In this document: positions 10,988 through 21,944 of the stretch, in pieces
Numbering within the stretch: the first letter of the stretch is position 1
Layout: the number at the start of each line of letters is the position of its first letter
From: Leuctra nigra
Lineage: Eukaryota > Arthropoda > Insecta > Plecoptera > Leuctridae
Length of the DNA: 64,000 bases
Assembly: GCA_934045905.1 (NCBI GenBank)
Contig: OW203762.1
Coordinates: 51,671,411-51,735,410 of the forward strand
Direction: 5' to 3'
Notes under the pieces: generated by a model
The model's input: only the letters and a program-made list of their open reading frames with translations
The model's database searches: none
Told to the model about the DNA's origin: nothing
Program-made: the position numbers and the translations under genes

Positions 10988-11455
10988 CTGGAGAGAAAAA
11001 AAACATGTGAAAATTAAGTTACCGGTGCATTTCAATTCAAATTATACTATTTCTAATTTGTAATTCATCCCTACCTTGTCGCAGTACCAGTCAGAAAATC
11101 TTGAAAGTAACCTCTGCGTATCACTCAAGACAAGACTACGTGGAAAAGAACACTGTACTGTCACTTCACTTCTCTTCTCTCTCTTCCACGGCTTGCCAAC
11201 ACCGCATACGTGCAAATAGGATCAACATTATTCGTGATTCGTGAAAATAGTTAAAATACGGCACATTTTGATATCCAGTCAGTGCTGCCACCTGCACGTG
11301 CAACTGCAATCTTCTCTTCTCTTCGTCAATTTTAATTTTTAGGTTATGTATGAGTTGTCAGCTGAGCTGTCAAAACTGTGAGATGAAAATGAATTAACTT
11401 CTTAACTTGTCGATAACAGCAACGGTCACCTGAAACTTAAAATCTTTTTTACACT
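10988..11455. promoter_or_regulatory. Probable bidirectional promoter of SSR2 and RABGGTB
   Basis: The SSR2 start (10987, - strand) and RABGGTB start (11456, + strand) are 468 bp apart and point away from each other. Both start codons sit at exon edges, so this interval holds the 5' UTR exon of SSR2 (donor near 11076) and the first exon and promoter of RABGGTB. I see no convincing TATA box. Shared control of two constitutive secretory-pathway genes is plausible but inferred. Confidence 0.6.
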
Positions 11456-14400
11456 ATGGTAAGTTTATGCATTAGGGATTATTTCTTTTGGCAATCATTT
11501 TTATCTGGTTACCATTATTGAAACAACTGCAAAGAGGCTTGATGAGTTACCTACCTTGTTCGTGTGAATCATGGGTGTATACTACGTCCTTCTGGACGAA
11601 ATAGCATTCAATCTGCTCCCTATCAGTTTATTATATTGTTTGATCTGACGTCAGGCGGTCATGAATCCTTATGAAATTTGTCTCTAACGATTTCGAAAAT
11701 AGCTGCCAAGGAGGGTTATTCTAAATTTCCGTGTCGTCTCGTTTCACTTGATACGGGCTTACTGCACACTGGAGTGCTATCTATTTAATATGGTAGTGAC
11801 ACCATATCATTTGACGAGGCGACAAGGAAATTTAGAATAACCTTCGGAGGGCTATTCTAAATTTCCCTGTCGTTCCGTATCTATTGACATGGCGTCAATA
11901 CCCTGTTAATAAGATGACACTCCAGTGTGCAGTGAGCCTGTTTCAAGTGAAACAAGACGACAAGGAAATTTAAATTATCCCTCCAGACCATATCGTACCT
12001 ACAAACCAAGAAGAATCAAAACTGCATAATTGCATAATATGGGGGAGCAAACCTTTCCCCTGAAATCATTGATCGTCTTATGCTTAGGTATTATTTTACA
12101 AATTAACTAGTACTGGAAAAAGAAAAACATTTCGGACAGGGGCCTATGAAAAAGTAGTTAATTAATCTTCAATCTGCAACTTTTATGAATGATTGACATT
12201 GACGCTGAACTAATCTCGACTTCTCGCAGATCAAGTGCCTTTGTTATTTTCTTAACAAGTTGTCTGTAAAAAATATTTCCATTATTTTAGAAAATTCCAT
12301 CTTCATTTTCATCTTAAAATCTTCTGGATCAATGCTAGTAAGAGGAGAGACTGTTTTTAAAAGAGTATCTTCTTGAATGAATCTTAAATATCTCTATTTA
12401 TTTGTAAAGTAGGTATAGAAGTTTCTGACTGGAAATTTCTGATAGGTACCTAATTTTTCTCAAACTGTAGGCAGTGGTTAATTTGGGGGCGGACGCGTCC
12501 TCCCACTCTTTTTTCAGGGTGGACGCCGTCCGCCCACTTATTTTTCATGGAAGTAAAAATTCTCTTAAAATTGTGTACAAATCGCATAGAAAGGCACAAA
12601 ATTTGGTCCTGAAATTCAAAATTTTCCCGGGGCTGTGCGCCCCGGGCCCGCATTATGCCCTCCCCCCAAACCCCCCATTGTTTTCATAAGACAATATGTT
12701 TCCCTGACATCACCGAGTGTCCGCCCACTAACAGAGATTGTAGTGTTTGTGGTAGCATCATAAATATTTCTTGCTATTTTTATCTGCAGGCCGCACCATT
12801 AAATGATATTGTTCTACCTGACAATCATCCGAGCACACTGCTGCTGCAGAAGCATACAGACTACATTGCTGCATATGGAGTCAATAAAGATGAATATGTA
12901 TGTTTAAATTAATTATACTGATACATTTAAAATAATAGATAGCTAGGGCTAGCGAGCCTTCAAATTTTATTTGAGGCTTGAAGGCAACTATTTAGTTAGG
13001 TAAATCAAAAATTATTGTGACTTCTAGGTACCTAGTACCTAGTTACAAAAGGTACACTCAAATCAATAAAAAATGGTACTTTGAACAAAAAAGGATTGGC
13101 TGCTGGTCCGGTTCCTTGACAATCATTTTCAAACTTTAACTTCAGATAATCTGATCAAATATTTTTCAACCAATTTGTTTCTTTCAAATACCGTTTATCT
13201 TTTGCTGAGTGTACCTACCTACATTACAAGAAATTCACAAGAAATGTTTCAATTATGTACTTTTATGTTCAAATGGAAATCAATACAAATTTGAAATTAT
13301 TGATTTTAGTTTAGGTAGGTACCGACCTAATAATAGGAATGTTAACTAATGGCATCTTCTTTATATAATTTAAATCCATCATTTGTAAAGAGATTAGTAA
13401 ATTGGTGTACAAGTATCAATTTATAGTTATAAATAATGTATTGAGAAAATATTATTAATCAGCCATTGGAACATTGGCATTGTTCTTCATTCATTGTCAA
13501 CAATCTTGTTCTTTAAGGAATACTGTATGATGGAGTATCTTCGAATGTCGGGCATGTACTGGGGTCTGACTGCTATTGAGCTTATGGATGGGTTGGACCG
13601 GATGAACAAACAAGAAGTTCTGGACTTTGTTAAACTCTGTCAAGATGAAACAGGAGGTTTCAGTGCGAGCATCAGTCATGATCCACATCTTCTCTACACA
13701 TTGAGTGCTATTCAAGTATGTTTCACGCTACCTACTACTACACATTTCTTATATTTTGAAGATTCTAGCCGACCTACATTAGCGTGACCATTGTTTTCAG
13801 ATACTTAGCATGTACGATGCATTATCAATAATCGACTGTGATGCTGTTGTTCGATACATTCAAAGCCTCCAGCAGCCTGATGGTAGCTTTACGGGAGACA
13901 AGTGGGGAGAAGTCGACACTCGATTCTCATTCTGTGCAGTTGCCTGCTTGTCATTAATGGTAAGTTGGAAAGGTTACAGGTCCAGAGCTATGTTTGCTTT
14001 AGCAGCTTGCTCTATTTTGTTGTCCTTTAAACAGGACCTGGTAGCGATATGCTGGCATCCTCAGCCTGGCTGGAAAGATGGTACTGCGTTTAACATTGCT
14101 TGAATTGCTTGTTTTTTTATTCCCAGGGACGCTTGGATGATATTGACGTCAGCAAAACAGTCGAGTTTGTTTTGTCGTGCATGAATTTTGATGGTGGCTT
14201 TGGCTCACGGCCATGTTCCGAAAGCCATGCGGGTCTTATTTACTGCTGTATCGGCACACTTTCCATCACTGGTAAGTTTACGCCTGATAAGTGCTTCTTG
14301 TTTGTATTGGTGATGCTAATATTTCCCTTCTAAATATGCTACAGATCAGTTGGACCAAATTGATGCAGATTTGTTAGGCTGGTGGCTGTGCGAACGTCAG

Positions 14401-15101
14401 CTACCATCTGGTGGGTTGAACGGCCGGCCTGAAAAGTTACCAGATGTTTGCTATTCTTGGTAAGTATCCAGAGCAAATTCTATGGGTATAATGTTATTTT
14501 GTAGATAGAAAATAATGATGTTATGCTTTAGATAGGTATAGAATATTATTTAAAGATTATTTATTAACATGATAATACCTACATGAAGAACCAAAAAGTA
14601 GGTACACAATGGATGGTCATTAGGTAATTGTTTTGGGGCTGATATTGCCGATTGTCAATAAAATTAGAACAATACTTTTCTTCATTCCCACAATTATTGA
14701 TTCCGATACATTTTGTTGATCTAATTCTATTTTCTATTTCCTTCAATGATTAAGACATTTTGTTTATTAGAATATCTGCTCTCAAGTAAAGTAACAGCTA
14801 TGAAATAGTGACTGATTACTTTTGTCCCAGGTGGGTGCTGGCGTCCTTGAGCATGCTAGGCCGCCTGCACTGGGTGGATCGCGATGCGCTCGTGACATTT
14901 GTTCTGTCATGCCAAGACACTGAAACTGGCGGCTTTAGCGACCGGCCGGGTGACATGCCAGACCCGTTCCACACACTGTTTGGTCTCGCTGCCCTCTCTC
15001 TGTTGGGCGACACAACGATCAAACAAGTGAACCCCACATATTGCATGCCGCAGCACGTGATCGATAGGCTCGGACTCACTCCGCAGAAGCTCTCAGTCTG
15101 A
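11456..15101 (+). CDS. RABGGTB: Geranylgeranyl transferase type-2 subunit beta (Rab GGTase beta)
   Basis: Seven exons: 11456-11458, 12790-12897, 13518-13715, 13801-13959, 14127-14271, 14345-14459 and 14831-15101. They join in frame to 332 residues (human 331). Exon 1 contributes only the ATG, which abuts a GTAAGT donor. The protein is built of prenyltransferase alpha/alpha-barrel repeats with the recurring GGF or GSF motifs. Zinc ligands are conserved at Asp238, Cys240 (LPDVCYSWW) and His290 (DPFHTLFG), and the [19 protein letters not shown] segment is near-identical to animal orthologues. With the alpha subunit and Rab escort protein, the enzyme attaches geranylgeranyl groups to C-terminal cysteines of Rab GTPases in the cytosol. 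The first intron contains two repeats. Confidence 0.96.
11710..11984. repeat. Foldback element, nested palindrome, in RABGGTB intron 1
   Basis: The whole unit folds on itself: GGAGGGTTATTCTAAATTTCC at the left mirrors GGAAATTTAAATTATCCCTCC at the right. CTGCACACTGGAGTG is mirrored by CACTCCAGTGTGCAG. In the middle (about 11835-11860) the terminal motif recurs as GGAAATTTAGAATAACCTTC followed by GGAGGGCTATTC, so each half carries the terminal motif at both of its ends. This looks like two element copies joined head-to-head. Non-coding. Confidence 0.75.
12474..12735. repeat. Dispersed repeat with inverted GTTA..GGGCGGAC ends
   Basis: Begins GTGGTTAATTTGGGGGCGGA and ends GTGTCCGCCCACTAACAG, giving imperfect inverted termini. 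The left part matches (inverted) 10575-10635 and the right part matches (inverted) 9770-9845. Interior GC-rich text (GGGGCTGTGCGCCCCGGG) resembles 16375-16410. It lies in RABGGTB intron 1 and is open in both strands only by chance. Confidence 0.5.
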
Positions 15102-15125
15102 CTTGCTTCTACATGTGTGTCAACT

Positions 15126-15850
15126 CAAAGGTGGATCCAGACACTGTTTTAAGGGTGCAAATTTTCTTCAAACGTATGGTCATTGTATAGTGTTAATTTG
15201 TAAAATATTAATTGGGGGTGGACACCCAGTGATTGCAAGAGGAAATATGCTTGCTACAAAAACAATCGGGGGTGGGTCAGGGGGCAAAGCCCCCCTAGTT
15301 GTAGCCCCGCATGGCGTTTTTTAAAATTAAACAATTTAAAAGTGTTTCTAGATCTCCAAATGCGTCTCCAAATGCACAAGCCACAAAGTGCAGCAAACAA
15401 CCCTGCAATTCCTGTCCGACCGGGTAGCTCAGTTGGTAGAGCTCTCGCCCGGCAAGTAAGAGGTCCCTAGTTCGAGCCCCGGTTCGGTCGGATATTTTTC
15501 ACAACGCACATTCCTTCCTATCATCCTGACTCCATGGAAGTTTTCCACAGAAACCTACAATCTCAACCCTGCAATTGTTGACACGCAGGACGTTTTTTTC
15601 CGAATTTAAACAATTTAAATGATATTTTAAAGGATGTTCTGGGATGCTGTACTACTCAAACTGCAATCATAGACATACTCACTCAAACTCCTATTGTTGC
15701 CCCAGCGATTTTTTTTCATTTAAAAAATTTATAAGAGATTCTGGGATGCTAAACTTAATTTTGTATGGTGAATGGGGGAAATATTTATTTTAGGATTTAT
15801 GATTCTTATGAGGGGATTACTACCCCCCCCCCCCCCTGGATCCGCCACTG
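15126..15850. mobile_element. Degraded hAT-like element or repeat cluster
   Basis: The right end TGGATCCGCCACTG (15837-15850), read inverted as CAGTGGCGGATCCA, is a typical hAT terminus. The left end AAAGGTGGATCCAG (15126) is a weakened version. Between them lie the GTTAATTTGTAAAATA repeat (15193), three copies of a GC(C)CCGCAGG..TTTTT..AAACAATTTAAA-like module (near 15303, 15590 and 15700), a tRNA-like sequence and a 14-base C run (15823-15836). Boundaries are tentative; it begins just downstream of the RABGGTB stop. Confidence 0.4.
15418..15490 (+). tRNA. tRNA-Ala(GGC)-like sequence, probably pseudogene or SINE head
   Basis: It is 73 nt long with a tRNA layout. The acceptor stem GACCGGG pairs with TTCGGTC (two G-T pairs). 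The D arm is GCTC..GAGC with AGTTGGTA in the loop (good A box). The anticodon arm is CTCGC-CCGGCAA-GTAAG and the T loop is TTCGAGC (B box). Against being a working tRNA: C instead of U at position 33, a mismatched anticodon stem and two mismatches in the T stem. Surroundings are repeats. A perfect parent with GCGAG and CCGGG stems is easy to infer, so this is likely a decayed copy. Confidence 0.4.
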
Positions 15851-16640
15851 TGTGTACTGCGAACAAATAATTCTCTAGCAGTGGTGATACACAAGTGAAA
15901 TGATGAATAACTGTGTGCACTATATTATGTGTTATGTATAAAAGGTGACCAAAATTATTTTAAATTAAAGATACCTAGCTAATTACAAGATTATTAATTT
16001 CATAACCAAAACCGTACTTATATTCCTTCATTAGCTTTTATTTTAGTAATGAATTCATTAATTTATATCAAAAACTAGTTATCTTGGCATCATGATTCCT
16101 TTTATAGCAAGAGTCTACAGCTTAGTTTTCAGCTTTATGTGACTATTTCTGTGAAATAAGTACATTAATTTACTAAGTTTATAACTTAGTGGTCGAACTG
16201 GAAGTCAGGATGGCGTATTGAGACAAAAAAAACACTTGCGCACCGACGAATAAGTTCACTTAAGAACATTGACTAGGTATTATTAATAATTGAAACATGT
16301 ATAGTAGGTAGCATTAGTCAATGTTGTGTCAATCAATAAATAATAATAATAGGGGGTCTGAGGGAGGGCCGTCCAGCAACATTCGGGGTCGGGGCGCACA
16401 GCCCCTGAAAATTTTGTAATTTAATAAATATATTTTGGTGTGTTAATTTCTAGGCGATTTTAATTAATCTATTTTTATCTTGACAAAATATGGCGTCTAT
16501 ATAAAATTTACAAAATCTCTGAAAATTATATTTTTTTGAAGTTCTACCTAAGTCAGTTTTTAAATTTCTCATGGGTGGATGGTGAAATAGACAAATCAGC
16601 CATTTGGAGATGGAAGTTTCAATATTTTCCATCTATGGGG
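15851..16640. other. RABGGTB downstream region, no gene seen
   Basis: AT-rich DNA. A GC-rich patch at 16350-16410 (GGGGCGCACAGCCCCTGAAA) resembles the interior of the repeat at 12474-12735. I see no exon with conserved protein content. Confidence 0.4.
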
Positions 16641-16649
16641 GTTGGCATT

Positions 16650-16970
16650 TTTTTGTATTTGTATTTATAGATTTTATTTAGCTTACTAAGCCAGTAACAT
16701 TACAGATACACTTGTTACCAACAGCACATATATTACACTTAGAATACATGATCAACTGATTGTCGCTTTATCCACACAATACAATGAGCTTTAAATGAAC
16801 ATACATGTTTTTCATTTCTAATGTCTACAGGTAACCTGTCATAAATTTTGCTTCCAGTGTTAAAAATTGATGCATACCATTTCTTACTATAACAGTGTTT
16901 CTTAAACCACATTCCACTGCTGGCTGCTCTAGTACTAATATTATGAATTGTTTTAACACATGCAATTATG
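16650..16970 (-). pseudogene. 3' end of a non-LTR (LINE) retrotransposon
   Basis: On the - strand the frame ending at 16739 reads SGMWFKKHCYSKKWYASIF, then NTGSKIYDRLPVDIR, then SFKAHC. The pattern W/Y-x-LP-x-x-IR followed by SFK is the hallmark of the last residues of jockey/RTE-like reverse transcriptase proteins. Beyond the stop the - strand runs into an A-rich ATAAATACAAATAC tail near 16655-16670, as expected for a LINE 3' end. No reverse transcriptase core remains, so it is a 5'-truncated dead copy. Confidence 0.6.
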
Positions 16971-17399
16971 AATTGCATACACCCCCCCCCCCCTAATTTT
17001 ATTACTGCGAAGCTTTTCAATGGCACAAACTTATTTCGATATCAATTAAGGAAACTATAGAGAAAGAATTTTGCTTTAATGTAAATTTCTGTATAAAATT
17101 CAGAATTCTGCTGAAGCAATTTCAGTTAGTAAATATCAAGGTTCAAAAATGTATCTGTGATCGTCCCAGACCAGCGTATAGCTGGGGTCCCCTCCTCCTG
17201 CCCCCCAATTCCATTGTTTTGGTGGAAAAGCTTTTCCCGTTGTTTCTAAAATAACGATTTGTGTATTTTATTGAGCCCTCCCAAAGTTTTGATTTGCACC
17301 CCTCCCCCCCCCCCCCCTTAAAAATATCTAAAATCGTCACTGATTATGTTTGGAATGACGCAATGTTTGTTGCAGAAAGAATGACTAGAGAATTATGAA
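16971..17399. repeat. Poly-C-bearing repeat fragments
   Basis: C runs at 16982-16994 and 17304-17317 are embedded in sequence resembling the other C-rich repeat ends in this window (15823-15836). The patch at 17180-17215 has the GGGGTCCCCTCCTCCTG type of composition. Probably ends of degraded transposons; no gene seen. Confidence 0.35.
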
Positions 17400-19775
17400 A
17401 TGACTGAATCATCTAATAACCTAGATCTTACATTACTTGGGACTTATGAAAAATTTTGTATCCCAGTGAGCTGTGGGTGTAGTAAAAGTCTCGTGTTTCA
17501 TTTGTTCAATTTAGAATCAGCTTTATCTTTTAGCTAGCTCGCGTTCTGGCTTCTACAGGTAAAAGGTCAGTTCAGTTTGGTTTAAAAAGTAAGAATAATT
17601 ATATCCCCATCCTCATCTCAGAGTCGGCCGGTATTATACACATCGACCGCATTCGTGTGTTACTTCGGTGAGCTTCTCGAGCAGGCAGCCAGGTCAGACG
17701 TGCAGTCGGAACTCCTCCAGAGCTACCTACCTAGTCCTCGTGAACTGTCAAGCAGAATGGACCGAACAGAAGATGTCAACGACAAACTGGCGTGTCAACT
17801 GCCAACGCATGATTCAGATGAATCATGTGCAGAGACCGACGAGCTCGACAACGTCCTCTTGTTAGAAAACATACTGAAGTCATTTCACAGACCTGGCATC
17901 GCAGAAAACTCAAGCTTGCCGTTACAGAGCGAACTGGAGAAGGTACTGCAACTAGCAAGTGTTTTGACGAAAGTGAAGGGAAATCTTGACGATTTGTCTC
18001 CCATCACGCAATCCCTGACCATGATCCACAACATGGATGACATTCCAGTCGCTCAAGAAGAGCACATGGACGGCATTCCTGGCACGCAACACCCTTGGAC
18101 AGAGTCGAGCGATTGCAGGTCGCCGTTGACAGGTACAGAAGACGCTGACCCCCGTCAGACATGGTCGGAGCAAGAGAACCAGAGAGACGCTAGAGCTCAG
18201 ACGCAGGACCAAGCGTCGCCTTGCGTCGCTGACCGTCTACGCCAGCTCTCACATCTAGAGCGAGCTCAGACGCAGGACCAAGCGTCGCCTTGCGTCGCTG
18301 ACTGTCCACGACAACTCTCGCATCTTGAGCGAGCTCAGACGCAGGACCAAGCGTCGCCTTGCGTCGCTGACCGTCTACGCCAGCTCTCACATCAAGAGCG
18401 AGCTCAGACGCAGGACCAAGCGTCGCCTTGCGTCGCTGACCGTCCACGACAACTCTCACATCTTGAGCGAGCTCAGACGCAGGACCAAGCGTCGCCTTGC
18501 GTCGCTGACCGTCTACGCCAGCTCTCACATCAAGAGCGAGCTCAGACGCAGGACCAAGCGTCGCCTTGCGTCGCTGACCGTCCACGACAACTCTCACATC
18601 TTGAGCGAGCTCAGACGCAGGACCAAGCGTCGCCTTGCGTCGCTGACCGTCTACGCCAGCTCTCACATCAAGAGCGAGCTCAGACGCAGGACCAAGCGTC
18701 GCCTTGCGTCGCTGACCGTCCACGCCAACTCTCGCATCTTGAGCGAGCTTTGCAGTGGAGCCCTCTGATTCTTGATAGAGATATTGACAATTCGTACACT
18801 TCCATTGAAGAGTGGGCTGCAGACAAAGTTGCTGACAAATTGAGTCCACCTCCTGTCATAGGCTCTATTGAGGTGTGCATTAAAATATCTCAAATATTCT
18901 CATCCCGAGATCTATGCTATTTTTTAATGAGTAATGTAGTACAAGTTTAAGATTAAAATATTTCTGCTTTACATGAAATCGTTCGTTTCTCATTTCGTAG
19001 CCCGAGCCATCAGATCTCCAATATGAAGACGAGGAGGACGAAGATGAAGTCACGAGGTCCGCAAAGTTACTATTCTCAAAGAAAACCAAAACGCTGTTTC
19101 ACTGGCTGCACCCGGAGGACTCGCATAGTCAAATCCGTATTAAGTTAGAAATTGCTTGGGAGAAACTGTCAGCGAAGGAAATCGAGTTTTACAAATCACA
19201 GGTGCATAATATTCCCATGAATTGGCCCCAGTTTGAATTCTTGATTTTTTTAAAGAAATTTACAGGTACAACATAAATGCATTACACTTATTTACGTACA
19301 GGTACGTGGACGATCCAATCACCGAGAATTGAAACCAATGGTGAATCCCCGAATCTACGAGTTGCTCAATATTCCTCTTGGAGCACAAGAACCACCCAAA
19401 CCAGGTGAACACCTCCACGCTTCTGCATCTCTTCCTTTGCCACTGCCTTCACGAAGACACGGATCTCGAGAAACCAAATGTCAACGGGGAAGGAAGAAAT
19501 CACGCCGAAGATTAGATTTTAAGTCGGCCAGGCCACTGCGCGGTCCTTCCAGGCGTCCTCGCTCACTTAGTCGCTCCAAGGAAGTTGACATCGTGGCCTC
19601 TAGAGAGACGACTCCACGGAGGAAACCGCGTAGGCTGGTCAGCGACGACGAGGAGGACAACGTCGAGTGTCAGAGGGTGAAGATTGAGACCAGTGACGAC
19701 ATCACCAAGGAACTGGCTAGACAGCTGGAGGAATGTGAGAAGATTCTAAACAGCGACGACGAGTGCGAGTTATAA
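17400..19775 (+). CDS. Unrecognised repeat-containing, HMG-box-like protein, start uncertain
   Basis: Three exons are well supported: 17622-18872, 19001-19201 and 19302-19775 (641 residues, TAA stop). The first is open back to its CTCATCTCAG acceptor without a good ATG, so coding starts upstream. One candidate is a 22-codon exon at 17400-17465 ending at GTGAGC, which joins in phase. Visible content: an acidic and leucine-rich first part; eight near-perfect 23-residue repeats (ERAQTQDQASPCVAD followed by RL/PRQLSH); an acidic EDEEDEDE block; then FHWLHPED..IRIKLEIAWEKLSAKEIEFY, which looks like helices 1-3 of an HMG box; and an arginine-serine-rich basic tail ending acidic (NSDDECEL). Composition suggests a nuclear chromatin or DNA-associated protein. 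I do not recognise the family. AATAAA follows at 19928. Confidence 0.75.
18196..18750 (+). repeat. 69-bp coding minisatellite (23-residue repeat)
   Basis: Eight consecutive 69-bp units begin GAGCGAGCTCAGACGCAGGA. They alternate in two forms (CGTCTACGCCAGCTC and CGTCCACGACAACTC), so the true higher-order period is 138 bp. Because 69 is a multiple of 3, the frame is kept. The minus strand and the +1 frame are also open across it. The near-identity of units indicates recent expansion or gene conversion; copy number probably varies between individuals. Confidence 0.9.
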
Positions 19776-19927
19776 CACGTCATATTTATGTTTATTTATT
19801 GTATAGATGCAATTATTTTTTTCAATAATTTTGATTCTCTTTGGTATTATATTGCATAATATTTGTAGAATTTAGTATATAACTCTTTTAATTTGTGTAT
19901 ATATACATACCTATATTGATGTGATAT

Positions 19928-19937
19928 AATAAATAAA
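19928..19937 (+). promoter_or_regulatory. Poly(A) signals after the HMG-like gene
   Basis: Two overlapping AATAAA hexamers lie 153-162 bp past the TAA stop at 19775, in AT-rich 3' UTR-like sequence. Confidence 0.6.
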
Positions 19938-20017
19938 TGTTTAGTCTATGATTTCATAATGCCAAACCTAATAATTACTTTGAGACTTTTGCTATGCATT
20001 GTATGAGATAACTAATA

Positions 20018-20742
20018 TGTACAAAAACAAAAACTTGTAAAAAAAACTGCCAAGCACCTTCCCACTTAAAACAATTGAGATCTAAAAGAAGGGCCAAGCA
20101 ATAATATATTGTTTAAACATTTTCGCACTTAAAATTCGTGAAATCATTTCGCCCAGTTACTGCCGCCAAGCACAACACTAAAAACCTAATGTTGTGTCCA
20201 AATTTGAAGAATACAATCTAAGTGAACCATCATTGTAAACTTTAACAAAATTATAAAAAATAAAAATGACTTAAAGTAAATTTAAAATCGAAATTAAAAA
20301 AATTAAAAATAAAGCTAGGCGCATTGTGTCAAGAAGAAGGCAACATAAGAAAGAAGATGACGATAAAGGAGCCGAAGAAAGACAGAAAGTAGGAAGAAGA
20401 TAGAGGAAGTCTACAATATGGTCGGTGCAAATTCAATGCGCCAAGCTTTATTTTTAATTTTTTTAATTTCGATTTTAAATTTACTTTAAGTCATTTTTAT
20501 TTTTTATAATTTTGTTAAAGTTTACAATGATGGTTCACTTAGATTGTATTCTTCAAATTTGGACACAACATTAGGTTTTTAGTGTTGTGCTTGGCGGCAG
20601 TAACTGGGCGAAATGATTTCACGAATTTTAAGTGCGAAAATGTTTAAACAATATATTATTGCTTGGCCCTTCTTTTAGATCTCAATTGTTTTAAGTGGGA
20701 AGGTGCTTGGCAGTTTTTTTTACAAGTTTTTGTTTTTGTACA
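20018..20742. repeat. Long inverted repeat, 309-bp arms, 107-bp spacer
   Basis: The left arm 20018-20326 starts TGTACAAAAACAAAAACTTG. The right arm 20434-20742 ends with its complement. By eye the arms are nearly identical; I noticed one difference (GCTAGGCGC against GCTTGGCGC). The spacer 20327-20433 is purine-rich (AAGAAGAAGG..GAAGAAGATAGAGG). The arms contain no gene. A transcript would form a 300-bp duplex. It could be a recent foldback transposon or a hairpin-RNA (endo-siRNA) locus. No obvious target duplication flanks it. Confidence 0.92.
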
Positions 20743-21944
20743 ACATGTCATATGGGGTATAAGTTTATAGCAGCTTTCACTGATCATTAAGTGTTACCTA
20801 TCATTACAGTTAACGCCAACAACGTCACTTCTTGTCTAAAGTTTTCTGTTTTTATTTCAATAGTTCCGAAGTTAGTATAACGAAAGGGTCCATTTCTTTT
20901 GGTTGAATTTGAGTTATATCAAATTATAATTTGTTAAAAGTTCACAGCTTTGAGTCATGTGAATAACGTAAATTGTAGGTGTATTGTTCCGGTGTAAACC
21001 GGAATTTGTGCGTTCATCTCGTAAAACGCGTATTTGTCGCCACTAGGTAAACTGAAAGGTACACGAAAGATGATTGCAAATGCGTTTCCTCATTTTTAAA
21101 TTCTCCCATGTTCACTCTTTTATGTCAAAGTTCCGAAGTATAAACTCAATTGGTAAAGCGTGAAGGCTTACAGATGTTTACAACACATTTTAAATAAAAT
21201 CCGGATGGTTTTTGGAAGGCAATGTAAATTAAAAGGAACTTAGTTAAGATTAACTAGCTGAGCCACCTGGTGTTTATAGTGCTGGTGGGAAGGAGTATGA
21301 CGGGTGATGAAATTTACGCTACCCGCCTTACTCGCCTATGTATGTACACGGATAGCATGGGCCGGCCTATACCTGGCATCTCCACCTCTCTGCCTCTCCC
21401 TGTCAGGTCAACTTAATGTTTACATTTGTTTGTTCATGGCAAATACGATCGATGTCCATTTAGTATTGTTGTCTTCTTCTATAGGTACTTGTAAACAGTT
21501 ATCGAGCTTGCATTTTAATTAGTCCACTGATCTTATTTAGTGATTATTATATTGTTTTGTGATGTTGCTGTGGAAGATAATATTTTCATATTTTCAAACC
21601 AGGAAACAACTTCGTGCTATTGCCTAGATACTTGAAGAATATTATTGTATTGCCGATGTAAACAAGCCAGATCACTTTCGTATATAGCGTTCGCATCAAA
21701 ACCAATGTTTATTTTATTAGTGTCAGATTAGGAGGAACATCAGTTTCAGTTTCATTTATTTCCATTAAACAATGTCTCTTGATGAGACTTTGACTCACAG
21801 TTTGGAAATAAATCATGACAATTTAAAAGCGTTTTATTATTCTAACTTTTTAACGTAAGCATTGTTGGATGATGAAATGAAATTTAAATCTCTCATACCC
21901 ACAGATTTCCATTAATTTACACACCTATAAATACACCTTGCATG
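20743..21944. other. Intergenic, nothing recognised
   Basis: AT-rich unique-looking DNA. Short open frames (such as near 21304) have no features of real proteins. Confidence 0.4.

Noticed and set aside
18190..18849. 219-residue minus-strand frame
   Set aside because: Shadow of the coding minisatellite. The + frame continues through supported introns into unique protein sequence, the minus frame does not.
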